Source of the DNA: Modestobacter sp. Leaf380
Lineage (GTDB): Bacteria > Actinomycetota > Actinomycetes > Mycobacteriales > Geodermatophilaceae
Assembly: GCF_001424485.1 (NCBI RefSeq)
Contig: NZ_LMQC01000009.1
Coordinates: 1-60,130, forward strand
Direction: 5' to 3'
DNA length: 60,130 nucleotides
Shown here: positions 1 to 7,612 of the stretch, one piece after another
Layout of the letters: each line of letters begins with the position of its first letter
How positions within the stretch are numbered: the stretch's first letter is position 1
Notes under the pieces: model-generated
Told to the model about the DNA's origin: nothing
The model's database searches: none
Seen by the model: the letters and a program-made list of their open reading frames with translations, nothing else
Program-made: the position numbers and the translations under genes

Positions 1-164
1 CCCATGGCGAACTCCAGCCGCTCGGCCAGCGCACTGACCCCGTCAGCGGCCCCGATCGGCAGTCGACGGTCCACGGCGAAGGTGACGCTGAGACAGGCCC
101 CATCGACCGGGAGCACCTGGGCGCACGCCGCCGCGAGCCGGTCGGGGAGACCCGACGCCGTCAC
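1..164 (-). CDS. GAF-domain protein, N-terminal part (runs off left edge)
   Basis: A minus-strand frame opens with GTG at 162-164 and stays open to the window edge (54 codons seen). The residues LPDRLAAAC, VLPVDGACLSVTF, RRLPIGA and ALAERLEF match the start of the GAF domain of actinobacterial GAF-ANTAR regulators, which sense small ligands and antiterminate transcription through RNA binding. Only the GAF N-terminus is visible, so the ANTAR part is assumed. The GTG overlaps the TGA of a short upstream frame (GTGA). The call rests on motif memory; the length and C-terminal domain are unknown. Confidence 0.6.
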   Translation of the reverse strand, partial: MTASGLPDRLAAACAQVLPVDGACLSVTFAVDRRLPIGAADGVSALAERLEFAM

Positions 165-412
165 CGCACTGTCCGCCGGGTGCCGAGCGCCCGCATGATC
201 GCTGCCTCGACGTCGTCGCCAGGCCCGATCACGGGCCGACCCCAGCCCCCGTGCAGGGCCGAACGAAGCAATCGTGATCGAGCCGTTCCCGATTCGATTC
301 GGGTGTGTGCCGGTTGCCCGGACGGTCGGACCGGGACTGGGTCACGGGCTTGAGTGTGTTCCGGGTCTACGCCGTCCGCATCTCTGCTCTGGTCAGCCCC
401 GGCTTTGAGCAC
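161..412 (-). CDS. possible small protein upstream of the GAF gene
   Basis: An 83-codon Arg-rich open frame ends in a TGA that overlaps the GTG of the GAF gene by four bases, the arrangement seen between real coupled genes in this window. The C-terminal half (GWGRPVIGPGDDVEAAIMRAL) is more protein-like than the N-terminal half, so the true start may lie further downstream. I recognise no family. It could equally be chance open frame in GC-rich DNA. The rest of 200-620 carries no other convincing gene apart from the duplicated gene end at 450-550. Confidence 0.22.
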   Translation of the reverse strand: MLKAGADQSRDADGVDPEHTQARDPVPVRPSGQPAHTRIESGTARSRLLRSALHGGWGRPVIGPGDDVEAAIMRALGTRRTVR

Positions 413-449
413 CGACCGCCGGTCGACCGCGCCTCCCAGCAGGTCGACG

Positions 450-550
450 TCAGCCGAGCCGCCGCGGGGGCAGTCTCACCCCGACCGGGGAGTGCACCGT
501 CGCGGGCAGGTCGTAGGTGACGGTGACGACGTCGGTGTCCCACTCCTCGC
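450..550 (-). pseudogene. detached 3' end of the 1777-2331 gene (duplication)
   Basis: About 101 bp here repeat 1777-1877 with only two or three substitutions, including the stop codon and the last residues EEWDTDVVTVTYDLP...VHSPVGVRLPPRRLG. Upstream of 550 the similarity ends abruptly. The frame remains open for 72 codons but has no matching N-terminal part, so this is a gene fragment left by a duplication or replacement. The two copies flank the 342-residue membrane protein gene (623-1651), suggesting that gene arrived by recombination within a family of similar genes. Confidence 0.65.
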
Positions 551-622
551 TGGCTGGCCGCCCCGCCAGAACGCCGAGGAGTTCAGAGACGAGGCCTTGC
601 CCACTACGCCGCGCTGACAGCG

Positions 623-1651
623 TCAGGAGCAGAGGCTGACGTCCACTGGCCCACCGCTGTAGTCGCACGTGTTCGAGGCACCACCTGAGGTCACCCGGAA
701 CGGTTCACCTCCGGGGCCAAGGACCGTCTCGGTTCCCGATTCACCCTGGCTGCTCCACCGCACGTCGAGTTCGAACGTGACCGTCCCGTCGTCGAGGTCC
801 GCGTGCACGGCAAACTCCTCCGCATCCGTTGAAGAGACCTCGTAGGGGAAGGTCAGGGGCGTGAGCGCCCAGGCCGGCGCCCCAGGTGGGGGATCGAAGT
901 CGTCCTGGCCGGCGGGAGTCAATATCGGGTTCTCCGCCGCCAGGTCCACGGTGCTGAACCGGTACGCACTGGGCGAACCGCAGGCGCCGGCGACCGCTAC
1001 GCCCTCGAGAGGGGCACTTCGGTCGACGACGCGGACCGAGATGTCGTCGATGACGAGTTGGGCATCCGAGGCGGCATCGATGGTGAGTGTGAGCAACATC
1101 TGGCTGTAAGCAGCACCGCGGGTGGTGGGTCCCCAGTCGAGCCAGCCTTCGTCCTGCCCCTTCGGGGGCGCGGCGACGAGGTCGTCCAACGTCCCAGGCG
1201 CCAGCCAGCCGTAATTCCCGCAGTTCCCATCGGCGACCTGAGCATCGATGCGTGGGCCCGGCGGTGCGTCAGCAGCAGCGGCGGCGGGGACCTGCCCGAT
1301 GTCGCGCCCGGCGAAGAAGTAGAGCACCAGGACGGCGACGAGGATGATCGCGACAAGCGCGACCATGGGCCCTCCCTGCAAACCGATACGGTTGCCGACG
1401 TGGACGTTCCGTCCGACGTGACTGATATTCCACACCGTCACGGCCCGCGCAATGTCAGCAGGCACGGTATCCGGGACGGGGGGAGTCTCAGGTCGGGGGC
1501 GAGCCCAGTAGCTCACGGCACCACCGACCAGGGTCAGCAGAACCACTGCTGCCCACGCACGCCAGTCGTGCTTGAAGTCGGTGGCCACGTTGATCACGAT
1601 GGCCGTGGCCGTTGCGATGGCTGAGATTCCGACGCTGAAACCGAAACGCAT
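623..1651 (-). CDS. two-segment membrane protein, unknown function
   Basis: A 342-residue protein starting with ATG (MRFGFSVG) behind a G-rich stretch. Two hydrophobic segments lie near residues 1-20 and 25-45, and a strong third at about 98-118 (VALVAIILVAVLVLYFF). About 220 residues follow, with a beta-rich composition and three or four cysteines (GNCGNYGW, AGACGSPS, NTCDYSGG), consistent with an exported domain. The open frame extends much further upstream, but that part is antisense-like and Arg/Pro-rich, so I took the internal ATG. No family recognised. It sits between the two copies of a duplicated gene end. Confidence 0.65.
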   Translation of the reverse strand: MRFGFSVGISAIATATAIVINVATDFKHDWRAWAAVVLLTLVGGAVSYWARPRPETPPVPDTVPADIARAVTVWNISHVGRNVHVGNRIGLQGGPMVALVAIILVAVLVLYFFAGRDIGQVPAAAAADAPPGPRIDAQVADGNCGNYGWLAPGTLDDLVAAPPKGQDEGWLDWGPTTRGAAYSQMLLTLTIDAASDAQLVIDDISVRVVDRSAPLEGVAVAGACGSPSAYRFSTVDLAAENPILTPAGQDDFDPPPGAPAWALTPLTFPYEVSSTDAEEFAVHADLDDGTVTFELDVRWSSQGESGTETVLGPGGEPFRVTSGGASNTCDYSGGPVDVSLCS

Positions 1652-1776
1652 ACCTGCACCCCCGAGTTGCACCGAGGGTGGCAGTCGGGTGTGGCCTGGG
1701 CAAGGTCGCCAGCGGCACCAGCTATGGCGGAGCTCCGGAGCGGTCGTAGGGCGCTGTACCTGATCGAGGGCTGAGG

Positions 1777-1877
1777 TCAGCCGAGCCGCCGCGGGGGCAG
1801 TCTCACCCCGACCGGGGAGTGCACCGCGCCGGGCAGGTCGTAGGTGACGGTGACGACGTCGGTGTCCCACTCCTCGC
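1777..1877. repeat. direct repeat, second copy of 450-550
   Basis: About 101 bp nearly identical to 450-550, same orientation, offset 1327 bp. The clear differences are in the GCACCG(TCG/CGC)CGGG region. The repeat covers the 3' end and stop codon of the 184-residue gene, and similarity stops sharply at both ends. Confidence 0.75.
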
Positions 1878-2331
1878 GGGCCGGGCGGCCCGGGTGCCAC
1901 CACGGGCGGGGCCGGTCGGCGCGGGCGGTGATCCGCAGGCGCAGGTCCGGTCCGCGGTCGCTCTGGGCCAGGGTGACCCGCACCTGCCGCTGGTCCCCCA
2001 CCCGCATCGGCCCGGGGAGCACGATGGTGTCCAGCGGGGTGCCGCGCCCGGTCTCCATGAGCTGCCCGGCGGCCCGGGTGCCGGCCAGGGGCGGCAGCAC
2101 GGAGAGGGTGAGCTCGGCGAGCAGAGGGCCATGCTCGTGGACCAGGACGACGTGCGGCGGCCCGGCGGGCCCGTTGAGCCGGTAGCCGCGGGCGGTGATC
2201 CGCGGCCGTCGCTGCTCGTGGTGCTGGGCCTCCAGGATGCCCTGGGAGCGCTGACCCAGGCGGTAGGTCAGCCCCGACATCCCCAGCCCGACGACACCGA
2301 CCACGATTCCGACGACGACGCTTGCATCCAC
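1777..2331 (-). CDS. membrane-anchored protein, unknown function
   Basis: A GTG-started 184-residue protein (VDASVVVGIVVGVVGLGMSG). The N-terminal hydrophobic segment (residues 4-20) is followed by a basic, cytosolic-looking linker (RLGQRSQGILEAQHHEQRRP) and a beta-rich domain ending in VRLPPRRLG. The start was chosen because GTG follows a GGGGGG ribosome-binding stretch; no ATG in frame fits. Its last 33 codons recur at 450-550. No family recognised. The gene probably shares a transcript with the 623-1651 gene 125 bp downstream. Confidence 0.6.
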   Translation of the reverse strand: MDASVVVGIVVGVVGLGMSGLTYRLGQRSQGILEAQHHEQRRPRITARGYRLNGPAGPPHVVLVHEHGPLLAELTLSVLPPLAGTRAAGQLMETGRGTPLDTIVLPGPMRVGDQRQVRVTLAQSDRGPDLRLRITARADRPRPWWHPGRPAREEWDTDVVTVTYDLPGAVHSPVGVRLPPRRLG

Positions 2332-2418
2332 GCTGGCCCCCCGACTCCCGGGCCACCTCGTGGTCGGCCCGACCGGACAGCCTAGGGCTGACTGAAAGCA
2401 GTAACCTCGGCACGCAGT

Positions 2419-2688
2419 GTGACGTCCACTGGGATCGTTACCGCGTGCCGCACCCCAGAGGCCACGGCTGTGAGCGTCCCCAACGGGGGCGCTTCTACCG
2501 TCGTCGCGGTGGACAACCGTGCCGGTGACCCGCCGCACGCGATGTGGGTGACCACTCCACCGTTCTCCGCCGGCGATGACGTCCAGCCCGGGTTGCTCTG
2601 CGCCTGGGAGCGCGACGTCGATGACGCGATCTGGCGGGCGCGGGTGTGGTGCCTGCGGGAGACCCGCACCCGGGTTCCCTGGTCCTGA
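2419..2688 (+). CDS. possible small protein, unknown
   Basis: An 89-codon frame begins at GTG 2419. Its C-terminal part (DVQPGLLCAWERDVDDAIWRARVWCLRE) resembles in rhythm the short PGLLLxWRR...WxARVxYV proteins carried by actinomycete integrative elements, but I cannot confirm this. There is no strong ribosome-binding site. The remaining DNA from 2689 to 3093 contains only Gly/Arg/Pro-rich frames on both strands and I see no gene in it. Confidence 0.28.
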   Translation: MTSTGIVTACRTPEATAVSVPNGGASTVVAVDNRAGDPPHAMWVTTPPFSAGDDVQPGLLCAWERDVDDAIWRARVWCLRETRTRVPWS

Positions 2689-3093
2689 CTTCCGGGCACG
2701 GTGCCGGCGACCCGGGGTCGAGCCTCGGGACCGTGACGAGTTCTGGTACGAGCGGATCGACGGCGTTGACGTCGGCCACGGCGGGGATGGCCCGGTGGGG
2801 CTGGCGCCGGCGTGGGCGGGCGTCGAACGTGGGGCCGTGGGGCCATGGGGCTCTGACGGTCGCGTCTGAGGTGGGTGGCTGAAGCGGGGCAGGATGATGT
2901 GCCCCTGCCCGCGGGTGCGCTGCCGGGGTGGCCGGGGAGGCTCGCGGTCCAGGGAAGAGTCGGGGATCTGGGCCGGGATGGAAGCGACCCCAGGAGCGCC
3001 TGGCCCGAGATCGTCGGCGGCCCTGGACGGCGAGATCGGCCGCCCTACGCGCCGCCCACCGGCACGGGAGGGGAGGGGCGCGATCCGTGGTCT

Positions 3094-3744
3094 CTACATG
3101 GACGCGTCGAGTGGTGGCCCGCCGTTGGGCCGCCTCGGCCGCCGCAGTTGGGGGCGTTGGCCGGCGGAGCGGACTCGCTTGATGGGCGTGGCCGTGGCCG
3201 GCCCGCTGTAGCCGCCGGGGATGCGTACTGCGCCCTCGGGGCGCCATCGAACGTCGGTGGGGTTCGGGAGGTCAGCTCCACGGAACGTGATGACGGTGTC
3301 GGCGTTGCCGACGCACAGGCAGGGGTGGGTCAGAGGCCCGGTCCAGGCGTAGACGGCACCGCGGCCTGCGGTGAGGGTGGTGATGATGGTCAGCCGGCCT
3401 ATCTGGCGGCTGGCGAGATCGGCATCTCCGGCGATTCCGGCGGCGGGGATCTGGTCGACGTTCATGATCTGGGCCGCTGCTACGGCGGTGGTGTAGTGGC
3501 ACAGCGTTGCTGCATTGAGCTGTTCGAGCTGCTCCGTACTCAGGGGCGAGTACCGGGCGGCGAGGAGTCGGAAGACCCCGACAGCCACGACGGCGAAGAT
3601 CACCACTCGGACCGTGAGGCTGAACGGGCCAGCCGAGGGAGGTGCCTGGACCAGCACGACCCAGCCGACCACCAGGGCGATGACGCCCGCTACGACGGCC
3701 CCGAGGAGCTGAACGAGCGGTCGGGGCCGCGGTAGCCGCTTCAT
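3094..3744 (-). CDS. membrane protein with possible ADP-ribosyltransferase-like domain
   Basis: A 216-residue protein with two transmembrane segments (about residues 9-33 and 43-65), then a cytosolic domain that opens with STEQLEQLNAATLCHYTTAVAAAQIM near residue 75-95. HYTT followed by an alanine-rich helix recalls the first strand and helix of ART-fold domains (HYTS..A..Il). Later pieces GAVYAWTGPL, DTVITFRG and GAVRIPGGYSGP also fit that fold loosely. The assignment is speculative: no catalytic glutamate was securely placed. Its ATG overlaps the stop of the upstream coiled-coil gene (3741-3744), so the two are translationally coupled and likely share the palindrome-controlled promoter at 4940. 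Confidence 0.6.
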   Translation of the reverse strand: MKRLPRPRPLVQLLGAVVAGVIALVVGWVVLVQAPPSAGPFSLTVRVVIFAVVAVGVFRLLAARYSPLSTEQLEQLNAATLCHYTTAVAAAQIMNVDQIPAAGIAGDADLASRQIGRLTIITTLTAGRGAVYAWTGPLTHPCLCVGNADTVITFRGADLPNPTDVRWRPEGAVRIPGGYSGPATATPIKRVRSAGQRPQLRRPRRPNGGPPLDASM

Positions 3745-4928
3745 GCCCGGTCACCCTGGGGGTTCTCGGCGCGGGTGGCGCGGGTGGCGCGGGTGGTGGC
3801 TCCTTCCAAGGCGCGGCGGACGGTGGCCAGCTCGACGGCGAGGTCGGCGCGCTCGTCGCGGGCCCGCTGAGCGCTCTCCTCGGCGCGGTCGACGGTGGAC
3901 TCTGCGCGCTCGGCCCGCCGGTTGGCGGCGGTGACCAGGTCGGCCTGGGCGGTGGCGCGGGCCTCGGCGAGCTCGGCGCGGCCCTCGGCCTGGGTGGCGG
4001 CCCGCCGGGCGGCGGCGGTCTGCTCGGCCTCGGCGATCGCGAGCCGGCTGGCGGTCTGCACCTGGTCGACCAGCTGGCGGGCTTCCCGCTCGGCGGCGAG
4101 GGCCTGGTCGCGGGCGGTGTCGGCGGCCAGCCGGGCGGCGTGCTCCTCGGCCCGTACTGCTTCGGCGCGGTCTGCCTGCTCCCGGGCCGCGGCTGCGGCA
4201 GCGTCGGCGACCGCGCGGGCGGTGTCGGCGACGTCGCGGGCGGCGACTGCTTCGGCGCGGGCGGTCTCGGCCGAGCCGCGGGCCACCTCGGCGGCCGCGG
4301 TGCGGGCTAGCGCGTCGGCCAGGTCGGCCTGGGCGCGCTCGGTCTGGGCGCGGGCGGTCTCGACCAGGGCCAGGGCCTCGTCCCGTTCGGCCCGGGCGGT
4401 GCGGGCGATCTCCTCGGCGCGTTCGGCGTCGGCCAGGGCTTCAGCGGCGGTGACGTCGGCGGCGTGTCGCTGGCGCTCGGCGGTGGAGGCGCGCACCTCG
4501 GCCTCGGCGACGTCGCGCCGGGCGTCGGCCTGCACCGAGGCGCGCTCGGCCTCCACGCTCTCGGCGTCGGTGGCCTCGGCCAGTGCGGCGCGGGCGACGT
4601 CGAGCTGGTCGGTGACGGCGGTGAGCAGCTGCTGCAGGCGGTCCACCGAGGCGCCCAGGGTGGCATTCGCGATCGACACCGGGCGCTCGGTGGCCGCGGC
4701 CGCCGGCAGCCCGGCCACCGCGGCCCGGGCCAGCTCCCGGTCCCGGCTGCGCGCGGCGGCGTAGAACGCGGTGCGGTTGTGCTCCCCGCGGGTGCAGAAC
4801 GTGCTGGGCCGGCCCCCGCTCGGGGGCGGCGGGGCGACCGGGTTGTCGCACTCCCCCAGCTCGTGGAACCGGCACAGCACCGGGCCGGCCGGGCCGGTGG
4901 TGTACGTCGACTGCCCCGGTGCGCTCAT
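3741..4928 (-). CDS. zinc-ribbon plus long coiled-coil DNA-binding protein (KfrA-like architecture)
   Basis: A 395-residue protein. The N-terminal region has cysteines at 19, 27 and 45 and a histidine at 50 (CRFHELGEC, FCTRGEHNR), resembling small zinc ribbons of the form C...C...GRP..FC...(C/H). From about residue 85 to 390 it is almost uninterrupted Ala/Glu/Arg heptads (AERDEALALVETARAQTER and similar), a long coiled coil. Plasmid KfrA proteins pair an N-terminal DNA-binding domain with such a coiled coil and repress their own promoter; the architecture matches, the DNA-binding head does not. The ATG lies 12 bp from a 52-bp palindrome, a likely self-operator. This suggests a plasmid- or ICE-derived gene. 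Nucleoid-organising or segregation roles are inference. Confidence 0.65.
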   Translation of the reverse strand: MSAPGQSTYTTGPAGPVLCRFHELGECDNPVAPPPPSGGRPSTFCTRGEHNRTAFYAAARSRDRELARAAVAGLPAAAATERPVSIANATLGASVDRLQQLLTAVTDQLDVARAALAEATDAESVEAERASVQADARRDVAEAEVRASTAERQRHAADVTAAEALADAERAEEIARTARAERDEALALVETARAQTERAQADLADALARTAAAEVARGSAETARAEAVAARDVADTARAVADAAAAAAREQADRAEAVRAEEHAARLAADTARDQALAAEREARQLVDQVQTASRLAIAEAEQTAAARRAATQAEGRAELAEARATAQADLVTAANRRAERAESTVDRAEESAQRARDERADLAVELATVRRALEGATTRATRATRAENPQGDRA

Positions 4929-4939
4929 GCCCGTATCGC

Positions 4940-4991
4940 AGCGTCACCGTGTTACGCACGCAACCGGTTACGTACGCAACATGGTGACGCT
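4940..4991. promoter_or_regulatory. 52-bp near-perfect palindrome, probable operator
   Basis: Arms AGCGTCACC and GGTGACGCT enclose two side-by-side copies of GTTACG(C/T)ACGCAAC around a central AACCGGTT. Counting from the dyad at 4965/4966, 22 of 26 base pairs match, and all mismatches are transitions. Each inner 14-mer is itself nearly palindromic. It ends 12 bp before the ATG of the coiled-coil gene, the expected place for an autoregulatory operator; a partition-like centromere site is an alternative. Confidence 0.75.
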
Positions 4992-5126
4992 TGCTTGCCG
5001 GTGCCGACGGGCGGGGCCTTCTCAGCCCTCGTTGTCGGCCTGGCCGCTGGGGCCTGGATGGCGTCGGCGAGCCGGTGGTGGGCGGCACGGCAGCAGCTCT
5101 GCCCGCTCCGGGCTCACACGGACAAG

Positions 5127-5161
5127 GGTCTGCCCCCGTCGATGTTCGACGGGGGCAGACC
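5127..5161 (-). terminator. intrinsic terminator-like hairpin after the secreted-protein gene
   Basis: A perfect 16-bp stem (GGTCTGCCCCCGTCGA paired with its complement) with a three-base loop lies 35 bp beyond the stop of the 5196-5870 gene. There is no clear U tract, as is usual in very GC-rich actinobacteria. Confidence 0.75.
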
Positions 5162-5195
5162 TGTCACCGCGGGGTGACGTTGATGTCGGCTGGGA

Positions 5196-5870
5196 TCAGC
5201 TGACCGAGCAGACGCCGTCGCCGGTGGCCGAGCCGTTGGCGTTGCCCCGCATCCGTGCACACGGGGTCGGGCTCTGCACGTCGATGCCGGCCGCACCCAG
5301 GATGAACTGGAACTGGGTGTAGACGCGACCCTGGCCACCGAAGACACCAGACCCACCGGTGCGGACCCCGGCGTACCGCCATCCGGGGGTGCTGGTCTCC
5401 CCGCCGCGCTCGACGAGGCGGGCGCTGGTGACGCTGCTGCCGTTGGAGCACCAGCCGCCGGTCGTGAAGTAGGTGTAGAGGGTGTTACCGGCGGCGGCCT
5501 TGGCCGAGCGGTTGATCTTGGACGTCCAGCAGCCACTGGCTCTGGCTGCGGATGTGGCGTTGAGCGTGGGCACCCCGGAAGTCCGGGCGGTAGCCCGGGC
5601 TGTGGCGTCGGCAGGAGTGATCACGACACTGGTCGCCGAGTCGGCGACGAGCTGGGTGTCGATGAGCTGCTGGGCCTGGGCCTCGCTCATCGTGGCGAAG
5701 ACCGCGGCCAAGCCGGCCTCGTCCACCGGGAGCGAGGACACCTCGACGGCCTGGGCGACGAGGTCGTCGACCGGGGTCACCTCCTCGGCCATCGCAGCGG
5801 GGGCGCTGCTGATGATCGTGGCGGCGACCAGCGTGGACAGGCCGACTGTGGACCACATGCGTCGCTTCAT
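5196..5870 (-). CDS. secreted protein, unknown function
   Basis: A 224-residue protein with a classical signal peptide: MKRR, a hydrophobic core (GLSTLVAATIISS) and an APAAMA|EE cleavage site near residue 28. The mature part has an acidic helical segment (residues 30-95) followed by a domain with four cysteines (GCW, GWCSNG, PCARM, GVCSVS) that could form two disulfides. Tyr/Gly/Ser-rich strands (YTYFTTGGW, RVYTQFQF) suggest a small beta domain. I do not recognise the family. The gene is monocistronic: a strong hairpin follows, and a divergent PadR gene lies upstream. Confidence 0.75.
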   Translation of the reverse strand: MKRRMWSTVGLSTLVAATIISSAPAAMAEEVTPVDDLVAQAVEVSSLPVDEAGLAAVFATMSEAQAQQLIDTQLVADSATSVVITPADATARATARTSGVPTLNATSAARASGCWTSKINRSAKAAAGNTLYTYFTTGGWCSNGSSVTSARLVERGGETSTPGWRYAGVRTGGSGVFGGQGRVYTQFQFILGAAGIDVQSPTPCARMRGNANGSATGDGVCSVS

Positions 5871-5960
5871 GGACTACCTCTTCGGATTAGGAGTGGGGTG
5901 TATCCGGAAGCTCGGCCGAGCGGCATGAAGGTGACACAAGGATTCTGGTCTCACAAGACT

Positions 5961-5973
5961 CTTGCGTCGCAAG
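5961..5973. promoter_or_regulatory. short palindrome upstream of the PadR gene, possible operator
   Basis: CTTGCG-T-CGCAAG is a perfect 6+6 dyad 13 bp before the GTG of the PadR-type gene, in the divergent region shared with the secreted-protein gene. PadR repressors commonly bind dyads over their own promoter. Which promoter it covers is not clear from the sequence. Confidence 0.45.
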
Positions 5974-5986
5974 GTACTGTGCAGGC

Positions 5987-6334
5987 GTGGGAAGCAACGA
6001 CCGGGCACTGCTGCTCGCCAACCTCCGGCGCGGGGCGCTGGAGTACTGCGTGCTGGCCTACCTGCGCAACGGCCCCTCCTACGGCCTGGACATCGCCCGC
6101 GGCCTGGGCGCCGGTGCAGTACTCATCGAGAGCGAAGGGACGCTGTACCCACTGCTGTCCCGCCTGCGCAAGGGCGGCTTGGTGACCACCGAGCTGCGCG
6201 AGGCCAGCGGTGGGGCAGCACGCAGGTACTACGACCTCACCGACCTGGGCCGGTCCCAGCTGGAGACCTTCACCGACACCTGGCAGGAGTTCACGAGCAG
6301 CGTGAACTCGATTCTGATGGGAGAGCCCCTGTGA
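5987..6334 (+). CDS. PadR-family transcriptional regulator
   Basis: A 115-residue protein with GTG start. RGALEYCVLAYLRNGPSYGLDIARGL is the PadR winged-helix entry, and EGTLYPLLSRLRKGGLVTTE is the recognition helix and turn; GGAARRYYDLTDLGRSQLE is the wing. PadR proteins are usually repressors of a neighbouring membrane function. Its TGA overlaps the GTG of the next gene, which carries a HAAS domain, the standard PadR partner. Length is normal for the short PadR class. The palindrome at 5961-5973 is a candidate operator. Confidence 0.93.
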   Translation: MGSNDRALLLANLRRGALEYCVLAYLRNGPSYGLDIARGLGAGAVLIESEGTLYPLLSRLRKGGLVTTELREASGGAARRYYDLTDLGRSQLETFTDTWQEFTSSVNSILMGEPL

Positions 6335-6882
6335 CCAGAACGGCACCACGAGCGGTCGAGTCCTACCTCGACCACCTGCGCGTTCTCCTGTCCGGGGCCG
6401 ACCCGGCCGACCGGGAGGACATCGTGTCCTCGGTGCGCGAGCACATCGAGGACTCCCTCGCCCAGCTCGACCACCCCGCCACCGACTCCGACGTGGACCA
6501 GGTGCTCACCCACCTGGGTCCGGCCGAGGACGTGGTCGCCTCCTGGGCCGACGGGATGCCGGCCACCTGGCCACCCGGGCCGCCGGCCCCAGCGCCGGGG
6601 AGCCTGCTGTGGGCCGTGGCCTGCGTGCTGCTGGCCGTGCTGTCGGTGATGGCGCTGGCCGTGCCCCTGGTCGGGCCGGTGTTCCAGCTGGTCGCCCTGG
6701 CCATCACCGTGATCGCCGCCCGCCGCGCCGTGGGACACCGCGGGGTGCACATCGCAGCAGCCGCCCTGACCGCCGTCTCCCTGATCCTGTCCCTCGTGGT
6801 GCTGCTGTTCCTCACCGCCGCCAGCGACGGACCCGCCGACGGCGAGGTCCCTACCCCCACCTCGGTGAGTTCCATCGGCTGA
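6331..6882 (+). CDS. HAAS-domain membrane protein (PadR partner)
   Basis: A 183-residue protein whose GTG overlaps the PadR stop (GTGA). Residues 1-75 (VESYLDHLRVLLSG, DREDIVSSVREHIEDSLAQL, VDQVLTHLGPAEDVVASWA) match the HAAS/DUF1700 alpha-helical domain found beside PadR regulators. A Pro-rich linker and three or four hydrophobic segments follow (about 88-110, 113-128, 140-165). By analogy it is a membrane signalling or permease-like partner co-repressed by PadR; the substrate is unknown. Confidence 0.88.
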   Translation: MTRTAPRAVESYLDHLRVLLSGADPADREDIVSSVREHIEDSLAQLDHPATDSDVDQVLTHLGPAEDVVASWADGMPATWPPGPPAPAPGSLLWAVACVLLAVLSVMALAVPLVGPVFQLVALAITVIAARRAVGHRGVHIAAAALTAVSLILSLVVLLFLTAASDGPADGEVPTPTSVSSIG

Positions 6883-6928
6883 CCCTGCGGTGAGCGTCGG
6901 ACGGCGCCGCCGAGGAGCAGGTCCGCGC

Positions 6929-7612
6929 TCAGAGCCAGGCGGGGACCCTCGGCAGCCCACCGGTGAGCCCGGCGCCGTCCGAGCGCCCGGTCACCCAGGC
7001 CACCAAAGCCGGCAGCGACCCGGTGACGACGGTCGAGCCGCTCCCCCAGCTCGCCTCGCCGGCCCGCAGCGTGAGGTCGGGCTGCTCGCCGCGGTGCGCC
7101 CACATGGCCAGGACGTCGTCCAGCAGCGCCGCGAGGACGTCGTCGGGCAGGTCCTCGAAGCCCACCCCGGCAGCCAGGTCGACGGCGTGCACGTACACCT
7201 CGCGGCAGCGCATCCAGACCACCTCGGAGGCCGGCACGGTGCGCCCGGAGAAGGTGGCCACCTCGTGCTCCCAGGCGTCGGCGGGCAGCTCCTGGACGGC
7301 GGTCACGAACCGGACCACCGAACCCAGCACCTCCGCCCGCAGCGCGGCCGGGGACAGCGCCGTCGCCGACTCGATGCCCGCGGCCCGGTCCTCGGGCGAG
7401 GCGTACATCGGCGTCCGGTCACCGGTGCGCGCCCAGGTCAGCAGGTTGACCAGGGCGTCGGCGTTGCGGGCGACGTGGGCCAGCAGCTGGTGCCGCGACC
7501 AGCCCGGCAGCAGCGAGGGGTCGGCGAACTCCGGGTCGGTCAGCCGGCCCAGCGCGGTGGCCAGCAGCTGCTCGCCCTCGGCCCAGCTGTCCAGGGTGTC
7601 CGGGAGGGTCAC
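6929..7612 (-). CDS. maleylpyruvate isomerase family (DinB-like) mycothiol-dependent enzyme
   Basis: A 227-residue protein. LLPGWSRHQLLAHVARNADALVNLLTWA is the hallmark of the actinobacterial TIGR03083/maleylpyruvate isomerase family: a DinB-like four-helix bundle with a histidine metal site (H of RHQLLAHVARN, plus REVYVHAVDL). Such enzymes use mycothiol as cofactor, but the substrate of most members is unknown. The GTG start at 7610-7612 was chosen because it overlaps the stop of the upstream gene (GTGA); the frame stays open further upstream only as a shadow of that gene. Confidence 0.88.
   Translation of the reverse strand: MTLPDTLDSWAEGEQLLATALGRLTDPEFADPSLLPGWSRHQLLAHVARNADALVNLLTWARTGDRTPMYASPEDRAAGIESATALSPAALRAEVLGSVVRFVTAVQELPADAWEHEVATFSGRTVPASEVVWMRCREVYVHAVDLAAGVGFEDLPDDVLAALLDDVLAMWAHRGEQPDLTLRAGEASWGSGSTVVTGSLPALVAWVTGRSDGAGLTGGLPRVPAWL

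Noticed and set aside
1652-2413. Upstream extension of the 623-1651 frame to a 596-residue protein
   Set aside because: The added 254 residues are Arg/Pro/Ala-rich and antisense-like, and they run through the coding sequence of the 1777-2331 gene in another frame.
3895-4764. Ala/Ser/Arg-rich plus-strand frame over the coiled-coil gene
   Set aside because: It is the complement of a repeated heptad sequence, and the minus frame has the start, operator and downstream coupling.
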